NCBI GenBank assembly: GCA_008973525.1
Contig: WACJ01000528.1
Span: 1,674,001-1,738,000 of the forward strand
Direction of reading: 5' to 3'
Length of the DNA: 64,000 bases
Source: Stenopsyche tienmushanensis
Taxonomy: Eukaryota > Arthropoda > Insecta > Trichoptera > Stenopsychidae
Shown here: piece by piece, positions 1 to 11,261 of the stretch
Layout: each line of letters starts with the position of its first letter
Numbering within the stretch: the first letter of the stretch is position 1
The notes under the pieces: generated by a model
Told to the model about the DNA's origin: nothing
Databases searched by the model: none
What the model saw: the letters and a program-made list of their open reading frames with translations, nothing else
Program-made: the position numbers and the translations under genes

Positions 1-190
1 GTAATTGGATGAACGGTATGGAAGCGCATTAAATACGGACAAACAAACATTGATTTTTATATATTAGATTATGCTTATGTTACTCGCGCAATCCTTAACA
101 ATAAGTGAACGAAGATTTATCGCAATCTGATGAACGGTATGGCAGCGCATTACATACGAACAAACAAAGATTCATATTTATATATATAAG
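1..190 (+). repeat. Helitron-like dispersed repeat, two tandem units
   Basis: The phrase 'gatgaacggtatgg..gcgcatta.atac..acaaacaaa' followed by a TA-rich 'ttatatat.agatt' tail occurs twice, starting near positions 8 and 129, a period of about 121 bases. The same wording ('tttcatcgc.atcggat.aacggt') recurs in the pieces at 31567-31911 and 47592-47795, so this is a dispersed arthropod repeat that reaches past the left edge. Assignment to Helitrons rests on the 3' end seen at 31911 and is an inference. No protein-coding content is visible. Confidence 0.5.
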
Positions 191-256
191 ATTACACAAA
201 CACAGCTTAATATTTTAGCCAACACTTTTGTAAATTGTTAACAAAAAGTATATCCT

Positions 257-279
257 ATAATATATATATATATATATAT
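257..279. repeat. (TA)n microsatellite
   Basis: A run of alternating T and A of about 23 bases follows directly on the Helitron-like tail. Similar TA runs end many dispersed repeats of this type. Confidence 0.8.
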
Positions 280-475
280 TTAAATGCGTAAGGATTGTGA
301 TAGAAAATACCCCAGCTGCGAGACTCCAATGTCGATGAGCAATACTCTACCATGAGGCTTTTTTACTACCATAGGAAAAAGGAACCTGATCCATGACCCG
401 ACACGTTCGCCTTATTTTTCCACGCTATGTTATTCACTATATTGGTATTTTCAAAATTTACTCCAGTTTATGTTA

Positions 476-804
476 CTTGGCATATCCACAAAGTAAGTGT
501 ACTTTGACAATAACGAGCTAAATTTCTTGCGCGACTTGAATTGGAAAGTGAGGATTTTCTGAGCTCTATTGTGACTGAAGATAATAAATGGATGGCTCAT
601 TATACGTCTGAGTCAAAAAGACAATCGTCACAGTGGTGTCACATCGATTTTCCATCTGCCAAAAAATTCAAAACCACAATTTCGAGCAAAAAGGCGATTA
701 TGTTGAAAAATAGTTACAAGTGTATCTAAAATATCCTGTAATTTTTTTTTCAAATATACTTTTTTAAAAAAAAATTAGTACATTTACTTTCTGAATATGC
801 TCCG
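476..804 (+). mobile_element. Mar-A deleted mariner copy with both ends
   Basis: A non-autonomous mariner of about 329 bases. The left terminal repeat ('cttggcatatccacaaagtaagtg') and the right end ('catttactttctgaatatgctccg', read inverted) are recognisable inverted copies, each flanked by TA at 474-475 and 805-806, as expected for Tc1/mariner insertion. The same ends occur on the element at 24488-25035. Only a central piece of the transposase gene remains, so internal deletions removed the N-terminal DNA-binding part and the region after the first catalytic aspartate. Confidence 0.75.
517..729 (+). pseudogene. mariner transposase fragment (first catalytic Asp region)
   Basis: The open frame contains 'EDFLSSIVTEDNKW' followed by 'HYTSESKRQSSQW'. 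This corresponds to the mariner/SETMAR-type segment normally read as a 'RIVTGDETW' catalytic block followed by a 'HYTPESKRQS.QW' stretch. The invariant 'TGDE' is changed to 'TEDN', so the catalytic context is damaged. The frame continues through 'KKFKTTISSKKAIM' and stops where the next conserved block would begin. There is no genuine start codon: the frame is merely open from 517. It is a relic inside the Mar-A element with no separate function. Confidence 0.75.
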
Positions 805-3800
805 TATATTGATTTAGATAAAATGCTTCATTTCTATTCATATATAAACGCTTAAATGTTCTTGGGGGCTCCCAATGAAGGTGCGGTAAAAACGTTACTC
901 TTACGATTTGAGTGGGTCACGATCCTTCGATAGAACATATACAATATCAATATAAAATAGTAAAGGTTATCATCGAGGTCATATTTTTGCCGCTTTGAAA
1001 ATAAATGGTAAGGATATGGCTAATCATTTGGGGCATGTTTGTGTATAGCGGAGCTCGAGTCGTATAGAGCAGGTATAGACTGTCGAACAAAAGATAAATA
1101 GCAAGGCTCTCCAGTAGTGATTTTCACATTTTCTTTCGTTTGTTGCTCCGCCATATTCAAAGGCTCTTCTGCGAGAAAGTCCATTTTCCTCGGGCCATTG
1201 GCCAGACCGGCCGGAATTAGTTTTTCCGGGGCGGGGAAAAGCCGTTTGGGACGATTGATTGGAACCCCCCGAGAAATGAAAGTTGTTTATTTCCTTTCAA
1301 GTTTTTCTCCGTATCTCACACTTACCTTTGTGCCCTTCGTATGTGCGAAAAAAAGCATACGAAAATGAATAAGCACAATTTATTTAGACGGCCCTTCTAT
1401 CGGAGCGCGTGCTTCACGAGCAATAGTACGGCTGCGATTCCCAAAAGGATTAAAAGCGAACCGAGTGTGTGTTTTGTAAACTGGAAAAATATATTTTTAT
1501 TTCATTAGTTTCGGGAGTCATTGGAATTGGAGTGGAGCACTCGCGGAAGTTGGATTTCGGAGCGCCGGAGGAAGTTTGGGTTGTTTGTGTGTAGGCCATT
1601 ATTTTGTTTGAGCCTTTCATAGGGCAGTTTTAGTAATTATTGTCAGTCAAGTTGGCATATAGAACGATTATTGGAATACGGAGCCGAGTTCAATCTCATT
1701 ATAAGTTGTAAGCCTCTTCCACAAAACTCAGTCGAGCGAAGGCATATTCCTTGAAATCCACTCTGTTCAAGAGCGATTCTTGCGATTCGCAATAACCTTA
1801 TTCTTTTCCTTGTGTGATGTTTACTCAGCAGTGAAATTTACTTTGTTTATTAAAAACACGATTACATGAAAGAGCGAATTTGTATTACAATTTGAACAAA
1901 GTGAAAATCTTCAATAAAACCAATCGCCTTCGAGCTATTTGATCAATACAAAGCGGCTAACTTTTTAATAAAACATTATTGGAATTATAGTGAATTCATA
2001 AAAAAACGCGAAAATATATTGCGTGCATATCTCATATCATCACAAGTTTGTAGGATGTTTTCTTCTTCATTTGGAGTCGTTCTCTTACAAATTCTTCAAA
2101 AAAATAAAAATAAACATCCTACAAACTTATTGAGTGATGTTTTACATTACTAAATGCTATAATTACGCCAATATAAATGTTACCCGGGAAATAGTAGCAT
2201 ATATTGATGATGAATTTAACGATTCTTCTCTAAAGCTCTAAAGCTCTAAGAGCCGTTATTTTGATATAACTTGTAATATCTTTGATTTATCTATTCAGTA
2301 TTTTCATATTAAAGTCCTTTATCGGATGTAGGCTATCTCTATTAGAGATATATACGTTGGTAGCGAAAATACGATATTTTAATTGTCGTTGCAAATTAAA
2401 TCACTCAAAATTGCACATTAGCCTTGGGCGTTCCATCATGGTACTAATGCAACAAAATTTTGAATAAACTATACAATATGTATGGTCCAGTATTTTCGAT
2501 CTGGGAACTAATAATGAGTATGAAATAAGATCAGAATGACCCCTGGAACTTGATGATATTTTGTATATGGAAAGAATTTTGGAATATTTATAAGGTGATC
2601 GAATAGCTTTTGAAATCTTTTGATATTATATGTGCTGCTTTTGTATATCTCTCTGTGTATGAAATCTTCAGCAGTCGTCTCCAGTACCACATTTCAAAGA
2701 ATTCACGCTTTATCAGCTTTAGCTTTCAGGATCCATATATTTACCTCATCGTGAGATCTTACTTTGCGTTATACATCATTGAAAGACTCCTTTGAATCCC
2801 CTCATTTAATTTATTTATAAATGATCTTATGAAAGTTGTAAATTATTTGGCACTTAAGCTTTATTTTCTATTTATATAGATACTAGAGCTATATGAAAAT
2901 TTCACTTATTTTAGCCAATTGTACATTGACCGAGCTAATTTATTCTTAGACATGTATTAAGTACTGATAATTGTTTCTCAAAAGCATTATATTTTGCACT
3001 GATAGCACCACAAGTTTTAGCAATAGACGAAGATCTTTCTAAATATGTTAAACATAATTATATGACGCAAATTGGATTGCAAAACCAATATCAACGAATA
3101 ATCGATGTAATATTAATTATTTGGACCTCAATTTTGGAAATTGTATGCCAACATAATATTTATATTTTCTATTGTTCTTCTTGCTCTTTGTCTGCATACA
3201 ATTTTAGACGACGTCGTTATCTATAAACGAGCTAAAAATTTAAATTGAACAAAACACACGGTTTTTATCGCTGTCCAATTATTTTCAACTCATCCGAACA
3301 TCATTCCAAACGCCGAAAGTAAACATCAGTAATTATAGCGAAATTGTTTTAATTGCATCCCATTTTGCAGCGAATTTAACCACGTTTTTCAGCATTCATG
3401 TGAGAACCTGTACCACTGCAGTTGCAATTATTCGCCATAATTGTTTTGCATGACCACAAATTTTGCAATGCAAATGGCTTCTACGGCTGTACGAGAATAA
3501 CTTAACACTTTTCCATTAAATTAGGTCGCAGTTATCATCAAAGCGAATTTCGTGCAACAAAAATATTTGCGCACAATAAAGATGATTGCTTTTTGCTTAT
3601 CATACCGAAATGTAAACACGAAATAAGATAGTCGCAAGACAATTATGAAAGAAAATTAAATTTCAAGTAAATTCATTGCAAACATATCACATTTCTATCA
3701 GCACCTTATTATTACAAAGATCAGAAATATTACTATTTTTCAACAATCATTTCGATCTAAGTTTACTTCCAAGATCTTAAAACAATTAATATTGAGGTGG

Positions 3801-3960
3801 TCATTAAAATATGTTTTTAAATTATATATATAATAGATAATTTCACTATTAACTCATAGAACCCATTTTGACTTTACTATAAATAGAAAATCAACATATG
3901 AAACATTCTTTTCCTAGAAAAATCCGCGTTTGAAATCTATACCCTAAATGTACGGTTGTG
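805..3960. other. gene-poor stretch, no recognised gene
   Basis: Mostly AT-rich single-copy-looking DNA. A GC-richer island lies near 1100-1330 with an 83-codon open frame on the plus strand (1117-1368) that lacks a recognisable domain. A near-perfect inverted repeat at 2044-2128 is listed separately. I see no transposon ends in this interval. Confidence 0.5.
2044..2128. repeat. inverted repeat with 17-base perfect arms
   Basis: The arm 'aagtttgtaggatgttt' at 2044-2060 is matched exactly by its reverse complement at 2112-2128, leaving a loop of about 51 bases. Outside the arms, 'catcac' also pairs if a five-base bulge is allowed. No TA or other duplication clearly bounds it. It could be a small foldback element or a structured transcript. 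Confidence 0.7.
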
Positions 3961-3964
3961 GAAA

Positions 3965-4075
3965 TATATTTGTTGTGGATTTCTTTGTCTGGAGACGTGT
4001 CCTATTCCGTAGTTCACACAGTCTCCAGTTCTGACACCAGTGGATTTCTTTGTCTAGGGACGTGGTATATTAAAT
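3965..4075 (+). mobile_element. DDE transposase motif scrap, tandemly repeated
   Basis: Two copies of a roughly 65-base unit containing 'ggatttctttgtct.g.gacgtg' lie in tandem. In one frame the unit reads close to 'PIP.FTQSPVLTPVDFF', which matches the 'RSPDLTPLDFF.W' block near the third catalytic residue of a DDE transposase family. The frames are broken. The same tandem arrangement is seen at 6010-6110. Confidence 0.6.
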
Positions 4076-4118
4076 GAATATCTGCACGTATTTAAAATGT
4101 AATGTATATCTGTCTTTC

Positions 4119-4735
4119 AGAGCCGTAATGAGGGTATTAAGCGCCTGTGGCAAGTATCTAACTTGCGCCCCCCCCCCCAAATCCATTTTTATCAAAGTTC
4201 AGTAATACTATTATAAATGCAATATATTAAATATTATTATAATATACATTTTAAAATAATATACGAAGATAGTCCCAAAAGTGCCTTTGCCCATCTTTTT
4301 AAGATTTTAACTAGTTAAATTTTGTAACTTAAAACTAAAAAGATTAGCTAAGATAGCAGCATAAATGAGTAACATTCATAAATATATTTTTTTTATGGGT
4401 AGACTTCTCCTAGACTCGTTCGCGACTTATGTAAGTTAGCCTCCGATGAGGCTTCCGTGATCGTACAGATCCCGGATATGTATTTATCCCCGAAAATGCT
4501 GCAAAAATCTCTAAAAGAGTGACAAAAAGGTCTGCGTGCTCATCCCGTCTGCTTTTCAGACCGCTGATAAAAACGGACAGAGTCAATCGATGTTGATTCA
4601 TGTAAAGTAGAATGGTCAAGTAAAATAAAAACCGTGTGCAACTCTCGACCGGGTCTATGTTTTACGCCCCAAACCCAGTTGCGCCCGTGGCGGGCGCCTG
4701 CTTTGCCACCCCCTTTCAATGTTATCAATGTTTCT
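4119..4735. mobile_element. hAT-like deletion derivative (ZMYM-like ends)
   Basis: The left end starts 'cagagccgtaatgaggg', fitting the hAT CAGRG terminal consensus, and the right part reads 'ttgcgcccgtggcgggcgcc' then 'tgctttgcca'. The right part is the inverted counterpart of the start of the element at 44269 ('cagggtcgtaacaagg' through 'gcccgccacgggcgc'). A poly-C run of about ten bases sits near 4151. Two minus-strand frames (4410-4619 and 4540-4728) are open but show no transposase motif. The exact right boundary and target duplication are not resolved. Confidence 0.5.
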
Positions 4736-4739
4736 CTTA

Positions 4740-6005
4740 GGTATTTTCAAACGTTTTATTGAAATTTTAATGGTAATATTTTGAACGGTAAACTGTAATA
4801 TTTTCAAGGGTATCTTTAACCCTTCTGTCCATGTAAGGTTTAATTTCTTACCGTCAATGAAATAGGCAAAAAAGCTATCATAGGAAGTATACGAATCTGG
4901 TCTTTACAGACACATGGTTTGAAGACATTTTCTGCATAGATTTTTCCAAACATATGATACGAAAAGGATTTATTACAATGCAAATTATTTTATGGAGCGA
5001 AAAGATTAAAATTTATATACCGTACATTAAGAAAAACGCGATATCCTAGGGAAATCTTATGAAAAAATAGCCTCTTCTCGGTTTATTTCCTAGTGAGATT
5101 TAGATCATTCTTTTCCTTCTTTTATAATAAGCATTCCACATAGAATAATATTGTCAAAAACACAACACCTATTCAATTTTATCCAAATACCGTAAGTTAC
5201 AAAACATCTACTTCATAAAAATATTATTCTCTAATATCTAATCATAACGATATAAATGTAAAATGTTCTCACTAAAACTCATTTCCACGATAAACACGAA
5301 AAGAACTCGTCAAATCTGCGTATGACAGTTTTTATATTAAACGAGAGAAACTTCTTCGTCATCTTCGTTATCCAGCAAAACGATTCTCCAAAGACACTGT
5401 GGAGGTCGGATAAAATAAATGCAAGAAAATATTAACGGACCCTAAAATAAAAATAAGAAAAATACGAAACGGCGACAATTCTACGGCTTTGGAAGACTTA
5501 CAAGCGGTCCTGGATGAAAACGAATAAAATTGTGTTAGCGCTGGGGAAAATAATGAAGTTCGAAGGAAAATTAATTGACCAAAATTAAATTTTGGCATTT
5601 TCGAGAAAAACTTCTACGTCGCTTCAAGGACCGCACTTTAAATACACTTGATATTGCGAAAAAATCAAGATAATATGATCATATAATACTCAATTATCGT
5701 GTCAATATCGCACAAAAAGTATACGTTCTCTAATTTTTTTAAATGAACGTTCATTCAAATTGGGGGGGTTGGTTATTACCGAAGGCGTTTTAAATGAGAG
5801 TCATTTTTCACAGTGGCAAAATCGACGTTTCTTTATGCAAACGAAAGCAACATAATAGCCATCATGAAAGTAACATAATAGCACTATTAACGCATTGTTA
5901 TCCATAATCCACGATCTTAAAATCTTAAAAAGAATTGATTCCAGTTAATTCATAAATAAATAAACTGTAAAAAACTCGAGATGTTATAAAAAATCAGGAG
6001 GGGTC
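4740..6005. other. no recognised gene
   Basis: AT-rich DNA. Around 5368-5598 both strands are open for some distance; the plus strand gives 'ALEDLQAVLDENE' before a stop. I cannot tie it to any family. Confidence 0.45.
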
Positions 6006-6009
6006 TATA

Positions 6010-6340
6010 AAAACATGAATTTCTTTGTCTGGGAACGTGCCCTATTCCGTGGCTCGCACGGTATTTAGACCTGACACCACTGGATTTATTAGTCTAAAGA
6101 CGTGCAAAATAATTAATTTAGACGACAGAGGTGCCCATAAAAGAAATCCTAATTGAAAGAACAATCGCCGCATTTGCAAAAATATAAGAGGAAAGACTAC
6201 TTCAGACAACTACAGTTGAAATAAGGAAAAGGTGTGTTGTGTACATACGAAACAAAGGTGCCAATTTAAACTTATTTTGTAAAAAAATATATTTTGACAA
6301 CCTTGACGCTTAAGACATAGGGCCTATGTATGAAATAATG
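6010..6340 (+). mobile_element. DDE ('DLTPLDFF') element remnant
   Basis: At 6013-6110 the reading 'CPIPWLARYLDLTPLD' (one frame, followed by stops) matches the third-catalytic-residue block of the same DDE family as at 22228-22300. As at 3965, the motif is preceded by a second partial copy of the unit ('gaatttctttgtctggg'). Downstream at 6300-6335 the sequence 'acatagggcctatgtatga' matches the 3' untranslated part of the copy ending at 19430. Terminal repeats are not preserved here. Confidence 0.6.
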
Positions 6341-6344
6341 TTGC

Positions 6345-8045
6345 AGATTTAGTTTATCTGCACGAAAAGCTTAAGAAAACATATAACAAATATTTATTTT
6401 AGCAGTGATTTCATTAAATAATAAAAACTATTTTTATAGTGGACGTAGTACATCCGATCCTTCTTTTTGTGCGAGGTTTTTTGAACGCGTTTTGCAATAA
6501 CACGATATAGAATTTTTTTAGCATAAATCTGATTAAAAAGTAACATGAATGGATGTATATATTCATTAGTGAGATTTTAATTGAACTCTTATTGCCTTAA
6601 TACGTCTTTAAGTATCTTACTCGATTGATGAAAATATCTGTATGTGCAAATGAATAATATACTAATTCGAGACTTTTTTTGCATGGTAATCTTTAGAACG
6701 TATCCCCGGGCTAAAATGGATCGGGTATATGTGAAAATGTGAAATTAGAATTGTTCCTCGATTAAACTGCGTGATTAATTATGATTGTTCAATTGAATCA
6801 TATTATTTGGCCTAACTGAGAGGCTTTGACATGTTTTGCGGTTTTATGTAATATAATGTCATTAAGTTGGCGATTTGAATGGGATGGAATTTCGGATGTC
6901 ATTAAGCTTTCTAGGAAAATGATGGCATGTGTGTGTGTATGACTTTTGATGATGAAATATATCATCCAGTATGATTTATGAAAGTATTGTTTTGAAAGGT
7001 GATGATTTATGAACGAAATTTTTGTGACTGAAGACGTCTTCCTTTTGCGTGAATACGTTATAAAACGTTTCCACGCATTTATGCAAAATTACACAAGTGA
7101 AGAGCTTTCATAATAATGACATCCTTTTTCTTGTCATGAGTTCACGAGCGAAATTTTCATCTGAAGGAGTTTATAACATTCGCTTTTTTTGAATAATTGG
7201 CAGTGATACATTGGGCAAAATTTCATATTGTGATTTGGGTCCATCGACCATCGGTGTTTGGGAAGAGTGATCGATATATTTCTATGTATTTGTCTGATTG
7301 AAATTGTCACGTCGAAATGTTCGCAAGTTGGAATCGTAGTATTTTCAACTTTCTTTGTCTCGATCGGATGTCTTCCCGAGGGAAAGTCAATGGGAAATTG
7401 TTCTGCTTGCTGAGGCTGTAATTACGAGCCCCTTTCCCTAGGGAATATTTATAAACGGACTCTCCAGACCAGGGTAAACTTTGGCATTTTCAAAGCACCG
7501 CGGAGTCTCAAAGACAAAACCCCATTTTAAAGCCTCCCTTTAGTTTTTTTTGTTTATATAGCTGACCCACAACAGTAAGTCAATGAATTTTTTCCTGTTT
7601 TAAATTAACTTGTAAAAAATTAAACTAAAAAATACATTAAATAACATCTTCGACTCTTATTATAAAGGTAAACATACAACTGATATGCACATACTGTTCA
7701 TAAACGTATTAAAATTTTAATATAAGCATACTTCTTATATAGTGTTTATTCAAATCTATTCGATATTGGTGCTTAAGTTAGCATTGAAATTTTGGTAATG
7801 CCCATCATATGCTTAATGCTTTAATAAAAGGGTGGAATTTTTCACCCCAATACGATTTGATGAATATATGACTTTGTAGAATATATATTCCTCTTATTTC
7901 ACCATATTAATGAAGTCTAAGGCCTAAAAAAATAAATTTAAGTGCAATAAATATGAGATCATATTGTATAATATCGAAAGAATACTACCAAGTTCATCAG
8001 CTTTATTTTTGGTACAATTACGCGATTATTATATTAATTACAAGA
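6345..8045. other. no recognised gene
   Basis: AT-rich, apparently single-copy DNA. Nothing with the composition of an exon and no element ends were found. Confidence 0.45.
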
Positions 8046-8049
8046 TCAT

Positions 8050-8420
8050 ATTGAAATTACTCAAATAATACTCATCCCTAAGCATGAGATGAAATCACCA
8101 CAAACCGACCGATCAATCTCTTATCTATAATATCGAAATTGCTCGAGGAACAAGCCTTAGTACGTTAGAAACCGATCTCATTCAAAAGAAACCTGATTCC
8201 TAATAAACAGTTTGGTTTCAAACAACAGATTAAATTCATATTTGATGCGATTAATCTAAATCTAAAATTAGAAAAATATATTATAAAATTCTGAAGCACC
8301 TAACGATGTCAATTATAAACAGATTTACACGAATACAGCATAAGGTATAGCTTTGTCTTTATTAATGAAAGCTTATGATAAAACTATTGAAACTATAATA
8401 GGCCGCTTGTATAATATAAG
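8050..8420 (+). pseudogene. LINE (jockey-like) reverse transcriptase fragment
   Basis: Three consecutive blocks of a non-LTR retrotransposon reverse transcriptase can be read in order with frameshifts: 'IEITQIILIPKH' (the 'a.iipipKpgk' block), 'RPINLLSIISKLLEE' (the 'yRPIsLL...sK..E' block) and 'RNLIPNKQFGFKQQ' (the 'liP..QfGFr..hs' block). Together they cover fingers-region motifs of the polymerase; the YADD block is not visible. A later frame 'LLMKAYDKTIETI' may be the decayed 'd..kAFD.vwh' block. It is a dead 5'-truncated copy with no promoter or tail seen. Confidence 0.75.
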
Positions 8421-8736
8421 AAGGCAAGTATGCTAGAGAAACTATGAAGGCAAAGTAATACATTTTTATATAATCTGTAAAGCGTTTTTAAAAATTGAGT
8501 CTTTAAAATAATCTAAAGATCTAAGAAAATATTAATCAGATGGTACAATATTCGATAAATAGAATGAATTGGATAGAAGTTCAAATCTCTTCAGTATCGA
8601 CTTTTATCTTATTAATTTAAGCTTATTGTGTTTTAGCTGTAGTATTTATTTTAAGCGAATTTCACGAGAAAGGCATATGTGATAGATAATATGGGAAATT
8701 ATTTTGTATAAGAAAAGCTTTAGTTTAAGAAAATCT

Positions 8737-9001
8737 GAGCAGATTTAATTCGCCAGATTAACGGCGACATCTTCCGTCTGTCTTTAGGCGCAATCTGTTA
8801 ATTTAACAGCGCCATCTTCTGCGGCGCTGCCGACATATTGCGTCCTGGAATGACGAAACCGATCGCTTTTTGCGCGTGCGCCGTTGCCGGGCTACGGGAT
8901 TACGTCCTTCCCACAGTCAGATGTCTCTCTCGCATGTAATAAAGATGTTATCTAAGATGAGAGTCTTTCTGTTCGACGCCCGTATATTCGGCAACATAAC
9001 A
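8737..9001 (+). repeat. LTR-like repeat, copy 1
   Basis: Begins 'tgagcagatttaattc', carries a doubled 'agcg.catcttc' motif near 8770 and 8805, is unusually GC-rich in the middle (8820-8900), and holds a polyadenylation-type 'aataaag' near 8939 followed by 'agtctttctgttcga'. The same sequence in the opposite orientation lies at 55860-56130. The layout (GC-rich transcribed part, AATAAA, then a short tail) fits a solo LTR, but no primer-binding site, gag/pol or target duplication was found. Ending at 'aacataaca' (about 9001) is a guess. Confidence 0.5.
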
Positions 9002-9187
9002 GTCTGAAAGCAGAACGAATCACGTGCGACCGCGCGTGGGATTAATTAAGGGATTTTACCCCGCAAATACCTCTACTCAACCACATTAACAACGCTTCAT
9101 TGGTGTCAGGAATAGGATTCATAGTTTTGGCGTCGTCTATAAGATATGACCAACATTCACACATAAAAAACTCGCCGGTTTTTAAGA

Positions 9188-9480
9188 TTGTTCATGTTAC
9201 AAAACCTTTTGAGGAGTACAATCGCGTATTTGCAATCGCATTCCAGTGATTTAGAAAGAGCATTAATAACTATTAATGATGATCCAAATGAATTGATTTC
9301 AAGAGTATTATTTATGTTTACGCAAAGAAATGAATACTTTACGACGTTTATTACGTGCTATCAACAGTGCATATTTATTGATATACAAGCTTTTTACACG
9401 CTGCGCGGTCCTGAGAGATAAGTGGATTTATACGGACGATAAGTGGTGGGTTTTTAAATTAACTTACTACTGAAAGGGTT
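9188..9480 (+). repeat. repeat shared with the 62407-63105 element
   Basis: The part 'ctatcaacagtg.atatttatt' through 'cacgctgcg.cggtcctga.agataagtgga' recurs at 62665-62740 inside a TA-flanked pogo-like element. An open frame of 77 codons (9188-9421) ends in this shared part; its sequence ('LERALITINDDPNELISR') has no recognised domain and no convincing start. It may be a remnant of that element's own gene or captured sequence. Confidence 0.45.
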
Positions 9481-11118
9481 AAAGTAAGCCAAAAACGCTG
9501 GAATTTGATATTTATTGTTCATTGTAAATTTAAATATTAATATTTTGATAAATGAAAATTTATTCATATTGCAAATGATTGAGCGATTTAAAACTATTAT
9601 TAAAATTTTACTTGAAAAATGACACGACTCATGGCAGTTAGATAAGATGGGGAGAAATTTATGACATTTATGTTTCAATAAGATGTATTATTTTTAATTA
9701 AAAAGTTTGAATGTAAATAATGGGGGTTGATGTCAAATAAAGGGAGTCGTTTCAATTCCTGTCGGAGATATAACACTCTTTAAAAATATATGAATTTAGG
9801 TACTCCTTTTAAAAATTGCCATACTTTTAAAATAATAAAATTACAATATTTTCCTAGCTTATTGATCTTTAAATGAATTTTTCCTTATATGTATGAAATC
9901 TTATCTAAGACTATTTGATATTCAGCAAAGGAAAACGCTAAAACAATATGATAAAAATTAATACAGTTTTCGTTAGTGGATTTATATTTTCAGTAAATAA
10001 GATATGTCCTTATTAGATATAGTATTTAAGGAGTCAGGTCAGGGGGCGCAATCCAGGGGATGAGTACTAGACGTGACCCTTTAATTTTTCCGAAATTTTG
10101 CGCGCTCTATAAGCGCTACACTGTGCTTTATCTAGAATTATATAACATTTACTTAATTTATGACACTCCATGTATACTTAACCCAGGAATGGTTATTTAA
10201 GATAAGAGTAAAATTGTGATTTAGAGATGTCTGATAAAGTGAAATGTCCTCGGCGAACGGAGCATTTCCATTTTCAGTTTACATCGTATGCATCAAGGAT
10301 ATTTTGTTTAAAATTTCTGAAAGGGCGCCATTCGAACGGGACCGGGAAAAGTTATGCATTTTAATTTTCCGTTTACACGGAAATGGAGCATTTTCATTTA
10401 ACGCGCGTTCCACAGCGCTCGAGGGTTGGTAAACAGTTGGAATCTGGCCGGCTTTTGCGAACATGGTGAATGTGAAATACTACATTAAATACACACTTGA
10501 ATGCACCCTGCAACTGCACTATTTCATCCTCCTCCCATTCATGCATTCCTCAGCTACCCTCCCGATGCGAAAGCGTTCAAATAAAAATTCGATTCCGTAT
10601 GTTATATTATGGTGCGCTAATTGATGCTCATGATTGAGCTCGTTCTGACGATCCATTTGATTGGAAATCCAGGAATGGAAATATGAAATGGGGTTCGAAT
10701 AAAGTGACTCTCTGTCGCGCTTGATAAAATCCTTATAGTTCCTTTTACATTGCACTTCATCAAACATCAATCAATCACTCCATTAAGCTATAATTTCAAA
10801 ATAGTTGAACGAAAAGGGGGAAAACTTTGATGTACATGTTCGATTTACCGATATAATACGATTTGTCTTATTTAAGTAAGTATTATAGATGAATTCAATT
10901 TATATTATAAGGATTTATAATGCTAGGATGCCCTAATATTATATGAAGCTCTTATTAAATAGATAAATATATATTGAAACAGTAATTTAATACACAATTG
11001 CGACAGTGAGTCGAAGATCTTAATTAGTATCATCAATTAAATAGGGAATTAAGGGTAGCAAAAAAGGTTCAAAGATAATAAATCTTTAATTTGTCATTGA
11101 TCAATACCATTGGCATTA
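9481..11118. other. no recognised gene
   Basis: AT-rich, with a slightly GC-richer patch at 10230-10470 and 10500-10760 where both strands are open over short lengths. No motif, splice arrangement or element end could be supported. Confidence 0.45.
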
Positions 11119-11170
11119 CAGTAGACCCGCATTAAAATTCGGCGCCCCCCTGTAGTCCGACATCTTAATA

Positions 11171-11238
11171 CAAATACACTTGGGTCTGTTTTTATGCGAT
11201 AGATAAGATCCGCATAAAAACAGACCCATGTGCATTTG
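11171..11238. mobile_element. 68-base palindromic mini-element
   Basis: The two arms 'cacttgggtctgtttttatg' and 'gcataaaaacagacccatgtg' are nearly perfect inverted copies separated by about 14 bases, and TA flanks both sides (11169-11170 and 11239-11240). The arms match the ends of the larger element at 62407-63105, so this is an extremely shortened member of that family, little more than two terminal repeats. Confidence 0.7.
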
Positions 11239-11261
11239 TACGGTAAAGCTTCGTTAATGTA

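Noticed and set aside
1117..1368. 83-codon plus-strand frame in a GC-richer patch
   Set aside because: No ATG start at the frame opening, no domain, and a composition set by the patch and not by codon structure. Kept only as a note on the interval.
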